Positions 1-11,570 of a stretch of DNA of 64,000 bases are shown one piece after another (the stretch's first letter is position 1; each line of letters begins with the position of its first letter). Below the pieces are notes generated by a model. That model saw nothing but the letters and a program-made list of their open reading frames with translations, did no database searches and was not told the DNA's origin. Origin of the DNA: Girardinichthys multiradiatus (lineage: Eukaryota > Chordata > Actinopteri > Cyprinodontiformes > Goodeidae); the NCBI RefSeq assembly GCF_021462225.1, contig NC_061805.1, forward strand, positions 49,299,360 through 49,363,359, given 5' to 3'. The translations under genes were made by a program, and so were the position numbers.

Positions 1-7
1 AACTTAC

Positions 8-125
8 ACTCTTTCTGCACGGCGACACCGTCCTGAAGGAGGGGTCACCTCGACCTTCGCCACGTTGTTGACAGAGATACGATGCAAGATTGTCTTTGAG
101 CAGCGACATCCTGACCTGGAAGAAG
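8..125 (-). CDS. Chemokine exon 2 (CXC motif)
   Basis: Acceptor CTGCAG at 126-131, donor GTAAGT at 2-7; 118 nt, phase 1 in and phase 2 out. It contains the C-R-C motif and the third cysteine. Confidence 0.83.
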
Positions 126-428
126 CTGCAGAAAAAAATCTAATTTCTTTATTACATTAATTAATATCTTAGCTTTATTCACACATTTAGCAGCAACTTA
201 ATTGAATGAATGTAGGTTATGTTTTCTAATGGCAAAAAAGCAAACCAGTAGTTACAAAATAAAGAAATAAACTCCTGAAATAACAGAAAAGTTATAAGCC
301 AAGTTAAAATAAAATTGTCAGCTTATTGAAATAAAATCCCAGGTTTGGGTGAGCATTTTCTCACCATGCAGCACAGGGATGCAGCAGTAGAGAGTCAGAG
401 CAACCAGGAGGATCAGAGCTTTGTTCAT
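8..428 (-). CDS. CXC chemokine, ELR-negative, 5' part (exons 1-2, continues off the left edge)
   Basis: Secreted chemoattractant of the CXC family. Exon 1 (365-428) starts at the ATG at 428 and encodes a hydrophobic signal peptide beginning MNKALILLVALTLYCC; it ends in phase 1 at a GTGAG donor. Exon 2 (8-125) follows a TTTTTTCTGCAG acceptor and begins ASSRSGCRCSKTIL, giving the CXC pair (C-R-C) and a third cysteine 24 residues later after a VEVTPPSG stretch, as in CXC chemokines. It ends at a GTAAGT donor at the window edge. The residues before CRC are SRSG, so there is no ELR motif, which in known families separates lymphocyte attractants from the neutrophil-attracting ELR type. The fourth cysteine and C-terminal helix would lie off the window. 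A TATA box and short 5' leader sit upstream. I cannot say which teleost CXCL it is; the family call is firm. Confidence 0.85.
365..428 (-). CDS. Chemokine exon 1 (signal peptide)
   Basis: ATG at 426-428, 64 nt, donor GTGAG immediately below 365. It encodes 21 residues plus one base. A signal-peptide-only first exon is the standard CXC chemokine gene layout. Confidence 0.83.
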
Positions 429-504
429 CTTGGCAGATGTTTTGGGCTTCCAGCACCGGTGAGGATGTGGCAACAATGTGTGAGTGATTGAAGTCGGGTC
501 TGGG

Positions 505-510
505 TTTATA
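505..510 (-). promoter_or_regulatory. TATA box of the chemokine gene
   Basis: TATAAA on the minus strand about 80 bp upstream of the start codon. Transcription would be expected to start near 475-480, leaving a leader of about 50 nt, usual for inducible chemokine genes. I saw no convincing full NF-kB site next to it. Confidence 0.6.
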
Positions 511-605
511 AAGCTGCAAATGAGGAAGTAGAAGTAAGCATATAGGAAATTTGCTCTCTTCCCGTCTGAACAGAGAAAAAAACTAAGTTGTAAAACTTGT
601 GGCAT

Positions 606-2480
606 CTTGATGTTTTCTGGGGATTTTGCTGAATGAACTAAATTTGGAGAGTTTCTTCTATGGGTATATTTTTATATCTTTACCAAGCAGAATTTTATTT
701 AATGCAAATAATAATCTGCTGTAATTTTTGTCTACTGTCCACAAAGATAAATATATAAACTTTAGAAGAAGTAAACTGAAAACAAATTGGGAAAAGGTGC
801 AGCTTTTTTATAATTATAGACAAGCTTTATGTAGGGATGAGCTGTGATTATTTAACTCATCTAAGCATCATTAAAGAATGAATACAGCCTTTAACATAAA
901 AAAGAAATTAAGAAATTTGAATAATTTACAGTGGTGTTACCCAGACTATCTCATGTTCTGTCCATAATTAGCACTAAAATCTTTATTCTTTAGATATGTT
1001 TTTGTTTCTTTAGCCTAATTAAATAATTATTTAATAGATTTTTAGTTTGACAAATAAAAAAATATAATATTAAATACATTGATTGCTAGTTCCACCTGTT
1101 TTTATGTTAATCTTTCAATTTGAAATGAAGTTTAACTGTTGTTGTATTAAAATTAATTTTAATCCTGAGAATTCTGCTTCTTCACTTTGTAATGGAGGTC
1201 AGTTACAGGTCTGGAAGGACTTCCTCCTTTAGACCGATTTTTGATGGATTCTGAGATTATGAGACTGATTTATTGAGTTTAAATGAGCATATCAATGTCC
1301 AGATCAGACCAGTACTTCTGACCTTTAAACACTGGATGCAAAATCTTTTTATGGCTGTTTTTGGCCGGTCACGTCTTTATTTAAATATTAATGAAATAAA
1401 TACAAAAATACATTTGAAATTTGAGTTTACAAAGATGCACAAAGTAATTTTCATGCGGACGTCTTGTCACCTTTCACTCATACTCGTGGTTATGAGTCAA
1501 AATGGGAACACTGGTTGTAGCCCACACATTCCCATCTGCAGCAGACTGGGAAGCTCTGTGTCTTCTAACAAAAGCAGAATGGACCTTTCAAGCAGTTTAT
1601 GCTACAGTAAGTCTTTATTTTGGGGGAGGTTTAGTTTTTGCCCTCTTTGAAGATCAGTGAGGCTTTGCCACCAAAGATCCTGTCGAAGCTTCACTGATTC
1701 TCCTTCCTTGAACCCAATTTTTTACTTCTTAACCATTAAAAGAAAGCTGCAGTTGGGACTCCGACCATCTGAAGCTCATGAAAGTCTATTAAATTATAAG
1801 TATAATTCTACAGTATTTTGGATTCAGCACAGATAAAGATTCAAAACAAGACAGTTTTCTATCGCTGATACCCTCTTTTCACTGAACTTCTCTCCTTACC
1901 ACTTCTACGGAATAGAGAAGTAAGAGAGATGATTTCCTCATACAAAGAAATAAATAAAATATGGGTCAATAAACTGAAAATACACCAGAAGCTGTTTACC
2001 TCTGAAAAAATATAATTAAATGAGTTAGGCTTGAGCCTGGGCTGAACCCCATTAGAATCAGAAATGAGGAAGAGAAAATACTGGTCTGATGTTACTACAG
2101 AGTACCAGAAACCAAAGTGAAGCAGGCCTACATTGCAGCATTTCCCTCAGGGGTCTCTACCACTTCTTGTTCTGGTAAGTAGTTATTTAGAGTGAAAGTA
2201 ACCACCCTGCTAAATGAAAGCATACTTCCCATACATGAAAATAAGGCTTTAAATTGAGCCCAATATACCAATAAATACCAAAGTCTCATAGAAAAAAGTT
2301 GGGACCCCTGATCAACTTCAGATGTTTGCAGATATTCTGAAGAAGCCCTGCAACTCATGGAGAAGTAGCAAATGAGAAACCTTTAAGAATAACTTTTGTA
2401 GTTTTGATTATATGGTAATTTCGATATGATGATGACCCTAATACCAAGACATTTTGACTATTTCATGCACATAACTCTGT
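606..2480. other. Intergenic, no gene recognised
   Basis: AT-rich DNA. Short open frames here (for example 1273-1650 plus and 2128-2358 minus) have no recognisable motif and no splice context that joins them into a gene. Confidence 0.6.
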
Positions 2481-2489
2481 GGGAACAGA

Positions 2490-2850
2490 GTGGGGAATGG
2501 CCCTTTCATGTTCCAATTTGACTGGGCACCAGTGTACAAAGCCAAGTCCATTAAGACATGGATAAGAGAGTTCGGTGTGGAAGAACCTGACTGGCCTGCA
2601 CAAAGTTCTGACCTCAACCTGAGGTGCTGAAAAACTCAACACCTTTGGGGTGAATTAGAGCGGAACCTGCAAGCCACGCCTTCTCGTCCAACCTCAGGGT
2701 CTGACCTCAAAAATACGCCTCTAGAGGATGATCAGAAATGACCATAAATACACACTTAAACCTTGTGGAGAGAATTGTAAAAGTTGCAAAGGGTGGGACA
2801 GTTAAACATAAACTTTATGGATCAAGAATGGGATGCCACTTCGTTTCATG
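2490..2850 (+). mobile_element. Degenerate Tc1-like transposon, 3' part of transposase
   Basis: Conceptual reading gives the remains of the catalytic C-terminus: a GAPVYKA..SIKTW stretch, then DWPAQSSDLN, the equivalent of the SPDLNPIE motif, then HLWGELER-like and RPSRPTSG-like stretches. Frames are broken by indels. No terminal repeats were found, so only a fragment survives. Confidence 0.7.
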
Positions 2851-2959
2851 TGTGTGCACTTTTGGTAATATAATGTGTTTCCCTTCAGCTGTCCAGTTCT
2901 GAGTTCGGACCGTCGCACAATAAGAACACGATTTGTGGTCTGGCTGATCTGTATTCTGA

Positions 2960-3152
2960 AAGATTTTTTGCGGCACTCATGGCCTTTATTTTTGTTATTT
3001 TTTCAAAAGCGAGCAGACAGGAAGTAGGGTGGAGAGAGGGAAAGACATTCAGCACAGGCCTCCAGGGTTGGGACTCGAACCTGTGACAGATGAGTCAAGG
3101 ACCAAGACCTCTGTTTATGGGTTGTGCTCTACCGCTACGCTTTGCGCCATGT
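2960..3152 (-). mobile_element. tRNA-derived SINE
   Basis: On the minus strand the head has a pol III A box (GTAGCGGTAGAGCACAACC, 3120-3140 region) and a B box (GGTTCGAGTCCC, about 3070-3082). It is followed by the body that ends in AAAGGCCATGAGTGCCGCAA and an A-rich tail. The same body is present on the plus strand at about 47502-47697, so it is a dispersed family. Confidence 0.75.
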
Positions 3153-3869
3153 ATTCCAAACCTTAATTGGAAAAAATTGACCTACGATAACAAAGAGCTT
3201 GCAGCATGTTGTCAGCAACCAGCTTAGCTCTGCGATGGGGGTCTGTTGGTGTCCTCGGCAAAGTTCAGCTCCACTTCTGGGATGGCAGCATTATTGAAGG
3301 CAACTTCAGCAGAGAATTTAGAACAAGACCACATCTTTTCCAGGATCTTGGATGCATTTTTAAAGTTTCCTACACAGTCCAGAGGCCTTGCTGAGGAAGA
3401 GGAGGGTTCAGTATTTGCTCTGGCCGTCCTGCAGTTCTGACCTGTCTCCAAGAGAGAATGTCGGACAACTTAGAAACAACAAACGTGACAATGCTGGGCC
3501 CGCGCTGCTGAACACATTAAGACCTGTTTGCAGAAATGCAACAAAAAAAACAACAACTGAAACCGATTTTGATCAGGTTTGATCTTAATCATAAATGCTC
3601 ATTTTGTGCTGACTAGCAGCTAGAAAAAAAATCATTCCAGGAGAGAGTCACAATTTCACAATCAGTGCCAGTAATACCACACTTCGCAGGAGTTGTTTTC
3701 TGAGTATTTCACACCCAAATGCTTTTACATAAAAATTATACTTAACACCTTCATAGTAACAATAAAACCTACTGATTCAAGCACAAAATGTGTGAAGTTT
3801 GACAAGTTGATTTGGCACATCCTGATGCAATGCGTCAATGCGGTTAGATTAGAAAATGCTGAATATATA

Positions 3870-5129
3870 CAGGGGTTGGACAATGAAACTGAAACACCTG
3901 TCATTTTAGTGTGGGAGGTTTCATGTCTAAATTGGACCAGCCTGGTAACCAGTCTTCATTGATTGCACATTGCACCAGTAAGAGCAGAGTGTGAAGGTTC
4001 AATTAGCAGGGTAAGAGCAAAGTTTTGCTCAAAATATTGAAATGCACACAATGTTATGGGTGACATACCAGAGTTCAAAAGAGGACAAATTGTTGGTGCA
4101 CGTCTTGCTGGCGCATCTGTGACCAAGACAGCAAGTCTTTGTGATGTATCAAGAGCCACGGTATCCAGGGTAATGTCAGCATACCACCAAGAAGGACGAA
4201 CCACATCCAACAGGATTAACTGTGGACGCAAGAGGAAGCTGTCTGAAAGGGATGTTCGGGTGCTAACCCGGATTGTATCCAAAAAACATAAAACCATGGC
4301 TGCCCAAATCTCAGCAGAATTAAATGTGCACCTCAACTCTCCTGTTTCCACCAGAACTGTCCGTCGGGAGCTCCACAGGGTCAATATACACGGCCGGGCT
4401 GCTAGAGCCAAACCTTTGGTCACTCATGCCAATGCCAAACGTCGGTTTCAATGGTGCAAGGAGCGCAAATCTTGGGCTGTGGACAATGTGAAACATGTAT
4501 TGTTCTCTGATGAGTCCACCTTTACTGTTTTCCCCACATCCGGGAGAGTTACGGTGTGGAGAAGCCCCAAAGAAGCGTACCACCCAGACTGTTGCATGCC
4601 CAGAGTGAAGCATGGGGGTGGATCAGTGATGGTTTGGGCTGCCATATCCTGGCATTCCCTTGGCCCAATACTTGTGCTAGATGGGCGCGTCACTGCCAAG
4701 GACTACCGAACCATTCTTGAGGACCATGTGCATCCAATGGTTCAAACATTGTATCCTGAAGGCGGTGCCGTGTATCAGGATGACAATGCACCAATACACA
4801 CAGCAAGACTGGTGAAAGATTGGTTTGATGAACATGAAAGTGAAGTTGAACATCTCCCATGGCCTGCACAGTCACCAGATCTAAATATTATTGAGCCACT
4901 TTGGAGGAGCGAGTCAGGAAACGTTTTCCTCCACCAGTATCACGTAGTGACCTGGCCACTATCCTGCAAGAAGAATGGCTTAAAATCCCTCTGACCACTG
5001 TGCAGGACTTGTATATGTCATTCCCAAGACGAATTGACGCTGTATTGGCCGCAAAAGGAGGCCCTACACCATACTAATAAATTATTGTGGTCGAAAACCA
5101 GGTGTTTCAGTTTCATTGTCCAACCCCTG
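3870..5129 (+). mobile_element. Tc1/mariner transposon, nearly complete, DD36E spacing
   Basis: A 1260-bp element with perfect 31-bp terminal inverted repeats (3870-3900 and 5099-5129, beginning CAGGGGTTGGACAATGAAAC), flanked by the TA target duplication at 3868-3869 and 5130-5131. It carries one transposase gene on the plus strand, broken by a single frameshift. The perfect repeats suggest fairly recent insertion. Confidence 0.93.
4056..5077 (+). pseudogene. Tc1/mariner transposase with one frameshift
   Basis: DDE transposase that would cut and paste its own element. The reading frame opens at 4056 and holds the N-terminal paired-type helix-turn-helix region (residues about 5-110, including a GRKRK basic stretch). 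Catalytic aspartates are D152 (FSDES, codon 4509) and D243 (YQDDNAP, codon 4782), and the glutamate is E280 (SPDLNIIEPLW). Thirty-six residues separate D243 from E280, so it is DD36E rather than the usual Tc1 DD34E. After W283 (about 4904) the frame shifts; the C-terminal tail continues in the next frame (LEERVRKRF onward) to a stop at 5075-5077. A small deletion just after the EPLW motif explains the shift. Otherwise the gene is intact. DD36E spacing has been reported for the Incomer group of Tc1/mariner; my assignment rests on spacing alone. Confidence 0.88.
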
Positions 5130-5131
5130 TA

Positions 5132-8100
5132 TATTTCAAAGAAGGAAAATTACTGCAAATATCCTAAAGAGAGGGGCTTAATATGCAGCAAGAGATTCTT
5201 CATGATCTGAAACAAAATGCTAGAACCAAGTGAAATTGTTTGATGTCAGTTTGATGTTAATAACAAAAACTGGTTTTTCCAGCAACAAGAAAGGGGTTAG
5301 TCAAAGATTTCTGGTGAAACCATAAACGATACCCTTATAGAGAGCTAGCCCATCACAGGGGAACTCAGAGATACAAAACCATGCATGAACACACAATTGA
5401 ACACCCAGAAGAGTGTATGCTAACAACCTAAACAGACAGAAAAGAATTCACAATAAAATTATTTTGTGTATTTAATTTGAAAAAGAAAATGTCCCCTGAG
5501 TTCGTTAACTTTGAAAGTTTGGGCACCACTGCTCTAAATCTCTCATTCCCTCTGCCATTAGGCTGCTGATGCCTAAAGGTTTTAGTTGTTTGTATTTATT
5601 ATTTATTGTACCTATACTGTGTTTTTGCTTAATTAGTTATTGATTTTGGTTTGTGGATGTATGACTGGTAGGCCACAAACAAGTTATTAATATCTGGATA
5701 TGAACCTGAAACATAAAATGATGATAAGATGAATCTCTAATTTCTAATAACACACAACAATGGTTTAACTCCAGGACAACAGATTTAGAAAATTAAAGAA
5801 AAAGGCCACCATGACGAGTGTATGCTAACAACCTAAACAGAAAAAGCTGGAAAAAAGCTTTTGTTTTGCTTTTTTTTTTTCAGAGAGTTTTAAGAACTGC
5901 TAAGATGGGGTTGAAATAAATGTACTGAAGAAAGATCGAGACAAAAACACCACATCTGTTGTCAAGATAGAAAAACTTTACTGGCCGTCCGTTAACTCTT
6001 ACATTACTCTTCACCTCTCATCGACTCTTTTTATTTCGCATCCCAAAGGATAATCTTCAGTCAGAGATCAGTTGTACGTTTCCACAAGTTTATTAAAACC
6101 AATCTGAATTCAGAGAGGGAGACATCACACTTACACTGCTACCTGGAAACGTCTGTGTGTTGTCTCACTGGGGGCTGTGTTACATTACATTTTATACCCC
6201 ACGCTGTCATGCAGTACACATACACAGTCATTCTGTCTGTGGATGTCTCCCCAGCAACAGTATCAAAGAAACAGAGATACATTTCATCATTTAATTAAAG
6301 AATTGTCTTCAGGAATCTTCAGGGAGAGGAGTACCATCTCAAGATACAGACAGAAAACATCTGCAAGCTTTAACCTTGAATAATAAACATTAATTGTGTA
6401 AAAACTGGACTCTATAATACTAGAGGCTACTGTTATGTTTTTTTCCTAACTATCATAACTAAAAACTCCTGATAATAATCAATCTATTTGCAGCAAAGTC
6501 ACAAATATATCTTAGTCTTAGCTACTAATAATAAGGCATTTATATTTCCACACCGTCTTTCCTTTTGTAATGAAATGAATATTTTTCTCTCGTGTAAACT
6601 GAATTTCATATTTTAAATAAATTTGAGAACTTTCTCATACAAAACCATGCATGAACACACAATTTACAGTGACCAGTTAGCTCAACATGCATGTCTATGG
6701 ACCATGGAAGGAAGCTGGCCTCCCTGGAGGTGCTGACCACTGCACCACCATGCAGCCAAACCGTAAAATCGTTTGTGCAAACTGGATCAGCTGTATTACA
6801 ATAACTGCAAACGACAGAGCCGGTTCTGAAGGTCAGTAACTGAACCTCTGACCAGCAAGAAAACTAAAGATTTCAGTTTGAAAAAGTCCTATCAGTAAAG
6901 ATTAAGTTTATTCATAATTCAGAAGATGAAATCTTGGAATGAACCCTGATCTAAATGAGTACCGTAAAAAAACACAAACTATGAGCCACACCTTGTCGTC
7001 TGTAAACTGATCCATTGTTCTTTGGTTTTTATGAAGGCCTTTAAAAAGTTTCTCTCTGGATTTTTGCTATACTTTCACTCATTTTGAGTCCGGTTCTGGA
7101 GAATTTCCAGGGGAAAGTTGTTTTTGTTCGTTAAGCCACCTAAATCTCACCTCATTCAGGCATAAAACGGCTCCTAAACCAAAGAGATGAACTACTGTGT
7201 CTTCAGACACTTTACCAGCAGCCTTTAAGAGAAACAATTTATTTCGAACCCTTTTGTGAAATCTGTAAAATATTCCCAAAGTGCTCTTAACCAAACACCT
7301 GGAATGCAGTAGATTAGCTGGAGGATGATCATCTCTCAGGTCCAGCGTCATGTCTTTGCTGGATTTGTGTTTCCCGTTACTTGAAGATGCAACTCATGGA
7401 TGCTGTTCATCCACTGAAGATCATTTCAACATCGGCCACTTTGTCTTTTGTCCTCAAACTTGTTACGGTTTCTTATTTTTAGGGATCTGTTTAGAAAATG
7501 ATTGCCTTTTTTAAAAGTACCAAAGTCCAACAAAAAAAACATTAGAGATCCAGGAGAACCGCTGATGCAGAACACTTGAAAAACCTTGTTGGTGTTTCTG
7601 CTCAGAGCTACATCGGGCCTGTCTGAAACCACCTGAGGTTAGTTCAGATTAAAATACTCCACTTTGTTTCAATTCTCCTGAGCTTCAAGATAAGACGAAA
7701 CTTAAACTTTCTTCTTTATTTCCTGCAGAGGCAAAAGCAAATCTTGAGGGTTTGTTAAAGAGAAAATAAACATACACTTCCTTTCAAGCATGGCAGCTTC
7801 TGCCAGATGAGCCAACTCTGCAGTCTGCTACTGACATTTTTAGCACCATTCTAAAGTGAAAGCCATCTGTTTGCCAATAAAGGAAACCACAAAATTTTAA
7901 TTTCCCCACTTTCAACATGAGATAAAGCCTCATGTCCCGTAGAGACAACAGAGCTAAGATTAAACTAAACATGTTTGCTTAACTCAGCAAATATGAAACC
8001 TGTTCAGGAATTGAAATCCAGAGTGTGATGCAGCTGATGGCATTTTTATTTCAGCATCAGTTGCAACAAGTGAAGGTTTGCAGAGAGAGGCGACTTTAAG

Positions 8101-8296
8101 GCGTTAGGTTCACTTTCACTGTTAAGTGATTTACTGTGCATTATGTGTTAAATGCAGCTAAACTGTTTTGTCAACCTCAGCTTTGATGGCGGTTTTCCAG
8201 TCAGTTTTTGACACAAAGTATTTTTCTTTTATTAGTCATGTTTTGTTGCTTTCATTTTAATATTAAAGTGAGTAGGGCCAAAAACATCAAGCCACT
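5132..8296. other. Intergenic with two SINE remnants, no gene
   Basis: No gene recognised. Positions 5336-5405 and 6640-6765 resemble pieces of the long tRNA-derived SINE that is complete at 19389-19748 (accatgcatgaacacaca; gcaccaccatgcagcc). Open frames at 7079-7351, 7426-7632 and 7784-7972 (minus) show no known domain. Confidence 0.5.
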
Positions 8297-11156
8297 TTTT
8301 GTACCATATAAGTATCACGTTTGTACAGTATAAGTATCACATTTGTACAGTATAATTATCACGTTTGTACAATATAAGTATCACGTTTGTACAATATAAG
8401 TATCACGTTTGTACAATATAAGTATCACGTTTGTACAATATAATTATCACGTTTGTACAATATAAGTATCACATTTGTACAGTATAAGTATCACGTTTGT
8501 ACAATATAATTATCATGTTTGTACAATATAAGTATCACGTTTGTACAATATAAGTATCACGTTTGTACAATATAATTATCACGTTTGTACAATATAAGTA
8601 TCACGTTTGTACAATATAATTATCACGTTTGTACAATATAAGTATCACGTTTGTACAATATAATTATCACGTTTGTACAATATAAGTATCACGTTTGTAC
8701 AATATAATTATCACGTTTGTACAATATAATTATCACGTTTGTACAATATAATTATCACGTTTGTACAATATAAGTATCACGTTTGTACAATATAAGTATC
8801 ACGTTTGTACAATATAAGTATCACATTTGTACAGTATAAGTATCACGTTTGTACAATATAATTATCATGTTTGTACAATATAAGTATCACGTTTGTACAA
8901 TATAAGTATCACGTTTGTACAATATAATTATCACGTTTGTACAATATAAGTATCACGTTTGTACAATATAAGTATCACGTTTGTACAATATAAGTATCAC
9001 GTTTGTACAATATAAGTATCACGTTTGTACAATATAAGTATCACGTTTGTACAATATAAGTATCACGTTTGTACAATATAAGTATCACGTTTGTACAATA
9101 TAAGTATCACGTTTGTACAATATAAGTATCACATTTGTACAGTATAAGTATCACGTTTGTACAATATAATTATCATGTTTGTACAATATAAGTATCACGT
9201 TTGTACAATATAAGTATCACGTTTGTACAATATAATTATCACGTTTGTACAATATAAGTATCACGTTTGTACAATATAAGTATCACGTTTGTACAATATA
9301 ATTATCACGTTTGTACAATATAAGTATCACGTTTGTACAATATAAGTATCACGTTTGTACAATATAATTATCACGTTTGTACAATATAAGTATCACGTTT
9401 GTACAATATAAGTATCACATTTGTACAGTATAAGTATCACGTTTGTACAATATAATTATCATGTTTGTACAATATAAGTATCACATTTGTACAGTATAAG
9501 TATCACGTTTGTACAATATAATTATCATGTTTGTACAATATAAGTATCACGTTTGTACAATATAAGTATCACGTTTGTACAATATAATTATCACGTTTGT
9601 ACAATATAAGTATCACGTTTGTACAATATAAGTATCACGTTTGTACAATATAATTATCACGTTTGTACAATATAATTATCACGTTTGTACAATATAATTA
9701 TCACGTTTGTACAATATAATTATCACGTTTGTACAATATAAGTATCACGTTTGTACAATATAAGTATCACGTTTGTACAATATAAGTATCCCGTTTGTAC
9801 AATATAAGTATCACGTTTGTACAATATAAGTATCACGTTTGTACAATATAAGTATCACGTTTGTACAATATAATTATCACGTTTGTACAATATAAGTATC
9901 ACGTTTGTACAATATAAGTATCACGTTTGTACAATATAAGTATCACGTTTGTACAATATAAGTATCACGTTTGTACAATATAAGTATCACGTTTGTACAA
10001 TATAATTATCACGTTTGTACAATATAATTATCACGTTTGTACAATATAAGTATCACGTTTGTACAATATAAGTATCACGTTTGTACAATATAAGTATCAC
10101 GTTTGTACAATATAAGTATCACGTTTGTACAATATAATTATCACGTTTGTACAATATAATTATCACGTTTGTACAATATAAGTATCACGTTTGTACAATA
10201 TAAGTATCACGTTTGTACAATATAAGTATCACGTTTGTACAATATAAGTATCACGTTTGTACAATATAAGTATCACGTTTGTACAATATAAGTATCACGT
10301 TTGTACAATATAATTATCACGTTTGTACAATATAATTATCACGTTTGTACAATATAAGTATCACGTTTGTACAATATAAGTATCACGTTTGTACAATATA
10401 AGTATCACGTTTGTACAATATAATTATCACGTTTGTACAATATAAGTATCACGTTTGTACAATATAATTATCACGTTTGTACAATATAAGTATCACGTTT
10501 GTACAATATAAGTATCACGTTTGTACAATATAAGTATCACGTTTGTACAATATAATTATCACGTTTGTACAATATAAGTATCACGTTTGTACAATATAAG
10601 TATCACGTTTGTACAATATAATTATCACGTTTGTACAATATAAGTATCACGTTTGTACAATATAAGTATCACGTTTGTACAATATAAGTATCACGTTTGT
10701 ACAATATAAGTATCACGTTTGTACAATATAATTATCACGTTTGTACAATATAAGTATCACGTTTGTACAATATAAGTATCACGTTTGTACAATATAAGTA
10801 TCACGTTTGTACAATATAATTATCACGTTTGTACAATATAATTATCACGTTTGTACAATATAATTATCACGTTTGTACAATATAAGTATCACGTTTGTAC
10901 AATATAATTATCACGTTTGTACAATATAATTATCACGTTTGTACAATATAATTATCACGTTTGTACAATATAATTATCACGTTTGTACAATATAAGTATC
11001 ACGTTTGTACAATATAATTATCACGTTTGTACAATATAAGTATCACGTTTGTACAATATAATTATCACGTTTGTACAATATAATTATCACGTTTGTACAA
11101 TATAAGTATCACGTTTGTACAATATAATTATCACGTTTGTACAATATAAGTATCAG
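8297..11156. repeat. 22-bp tandem repeat array, 130 units
   Basis: The unit is GTTTGTACAATATAAGTATC plus AC (22 bp). Units fall in strict register from 8319 to the last unit at 11135 (2816 bp = 128 x 22), with one divergent unit before (8297-8318) and no net insertion or deletion. Most variation is a single G/T choice (ATAAG or ATAAT). A few units carry ATTTGTACAG or end in TCAT, and one has CCCG. Each unit contains the palindrome TTGTACAA. Every reading frame is closed by stops, so it is non-coding. There are no unique spacers between units, so it is not a CRISPR array. Confidence 0.98.
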
Positions 11157-11570
11157 TTTATAACGTGACAGTAATACTCTTCCGTAGAAGATAAACGGAT
11201 CAGTCCTATACAGCTTTATACTGTCACGGATATTCCCTTCTCTGCTCTTCTGATGGACTTATTAGAAACGATTAGTTTCTGTGTTTTTACATCAGCAGAA
11301 ATCTGCACTGCGCGGAAACTGGTCCATGTTTGACTGCAGAGCTACTCTACAGCTTCCGCAAGGAAACTAATCTCCTTTTTTTACCGTTTACTCCGCAGGA
11401 AACTTCGCACCACGGAGTTGGACAAGTTCCCCGAAATGTCACACATCTGTTATCTTTCAGTCTAACTGTGACTTACAGTTGCTTTAAACTGTTAAACAGT
11501 TTCTGGAGGTGTTCAGACATCAAGTTTGAAATGGTTACAGCTGCAACCATTTCAAACGTCGGTAAAGTTA
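11156..11570. other. Unique DNA between the satellite and the inverted repeat, with a hairpin
   Basis: About 415 bp with no gene recognised (the open frame 11330-11608 has no known motif). It contains a perfect 13-bp stem hairpin at 11524-11557. Confidence 0.5.
11524..11557. repeat. Perfect 13-bp stem hairpin
   Basis: GTTTGAAATGGTT, an 8-bp loop ACAGCTGC, then AACCATTTCAAAC. It lies 13 bp outside the left arm of the long inverted repeat and has no counterpart beyond the right arm. Confidence 0.8.

Noticed and set aside
3206..3582. Several overlapping small open frames on both strands
   Set aside because: They overlap one another, have no known motif, and no splice sites link them.
5530..5740. 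Possible LINE 3' end (TTTGTATTTATTATTTATTG and later text)
   Set aside because: Resemblance is only to general LINE-tail composition; no coding trace or tail repeat to support it.
8297..11156. Possible CRISPR array
   Set aside because: The repeats are directly joined with no unique spacers, and the window is eukaryotic.
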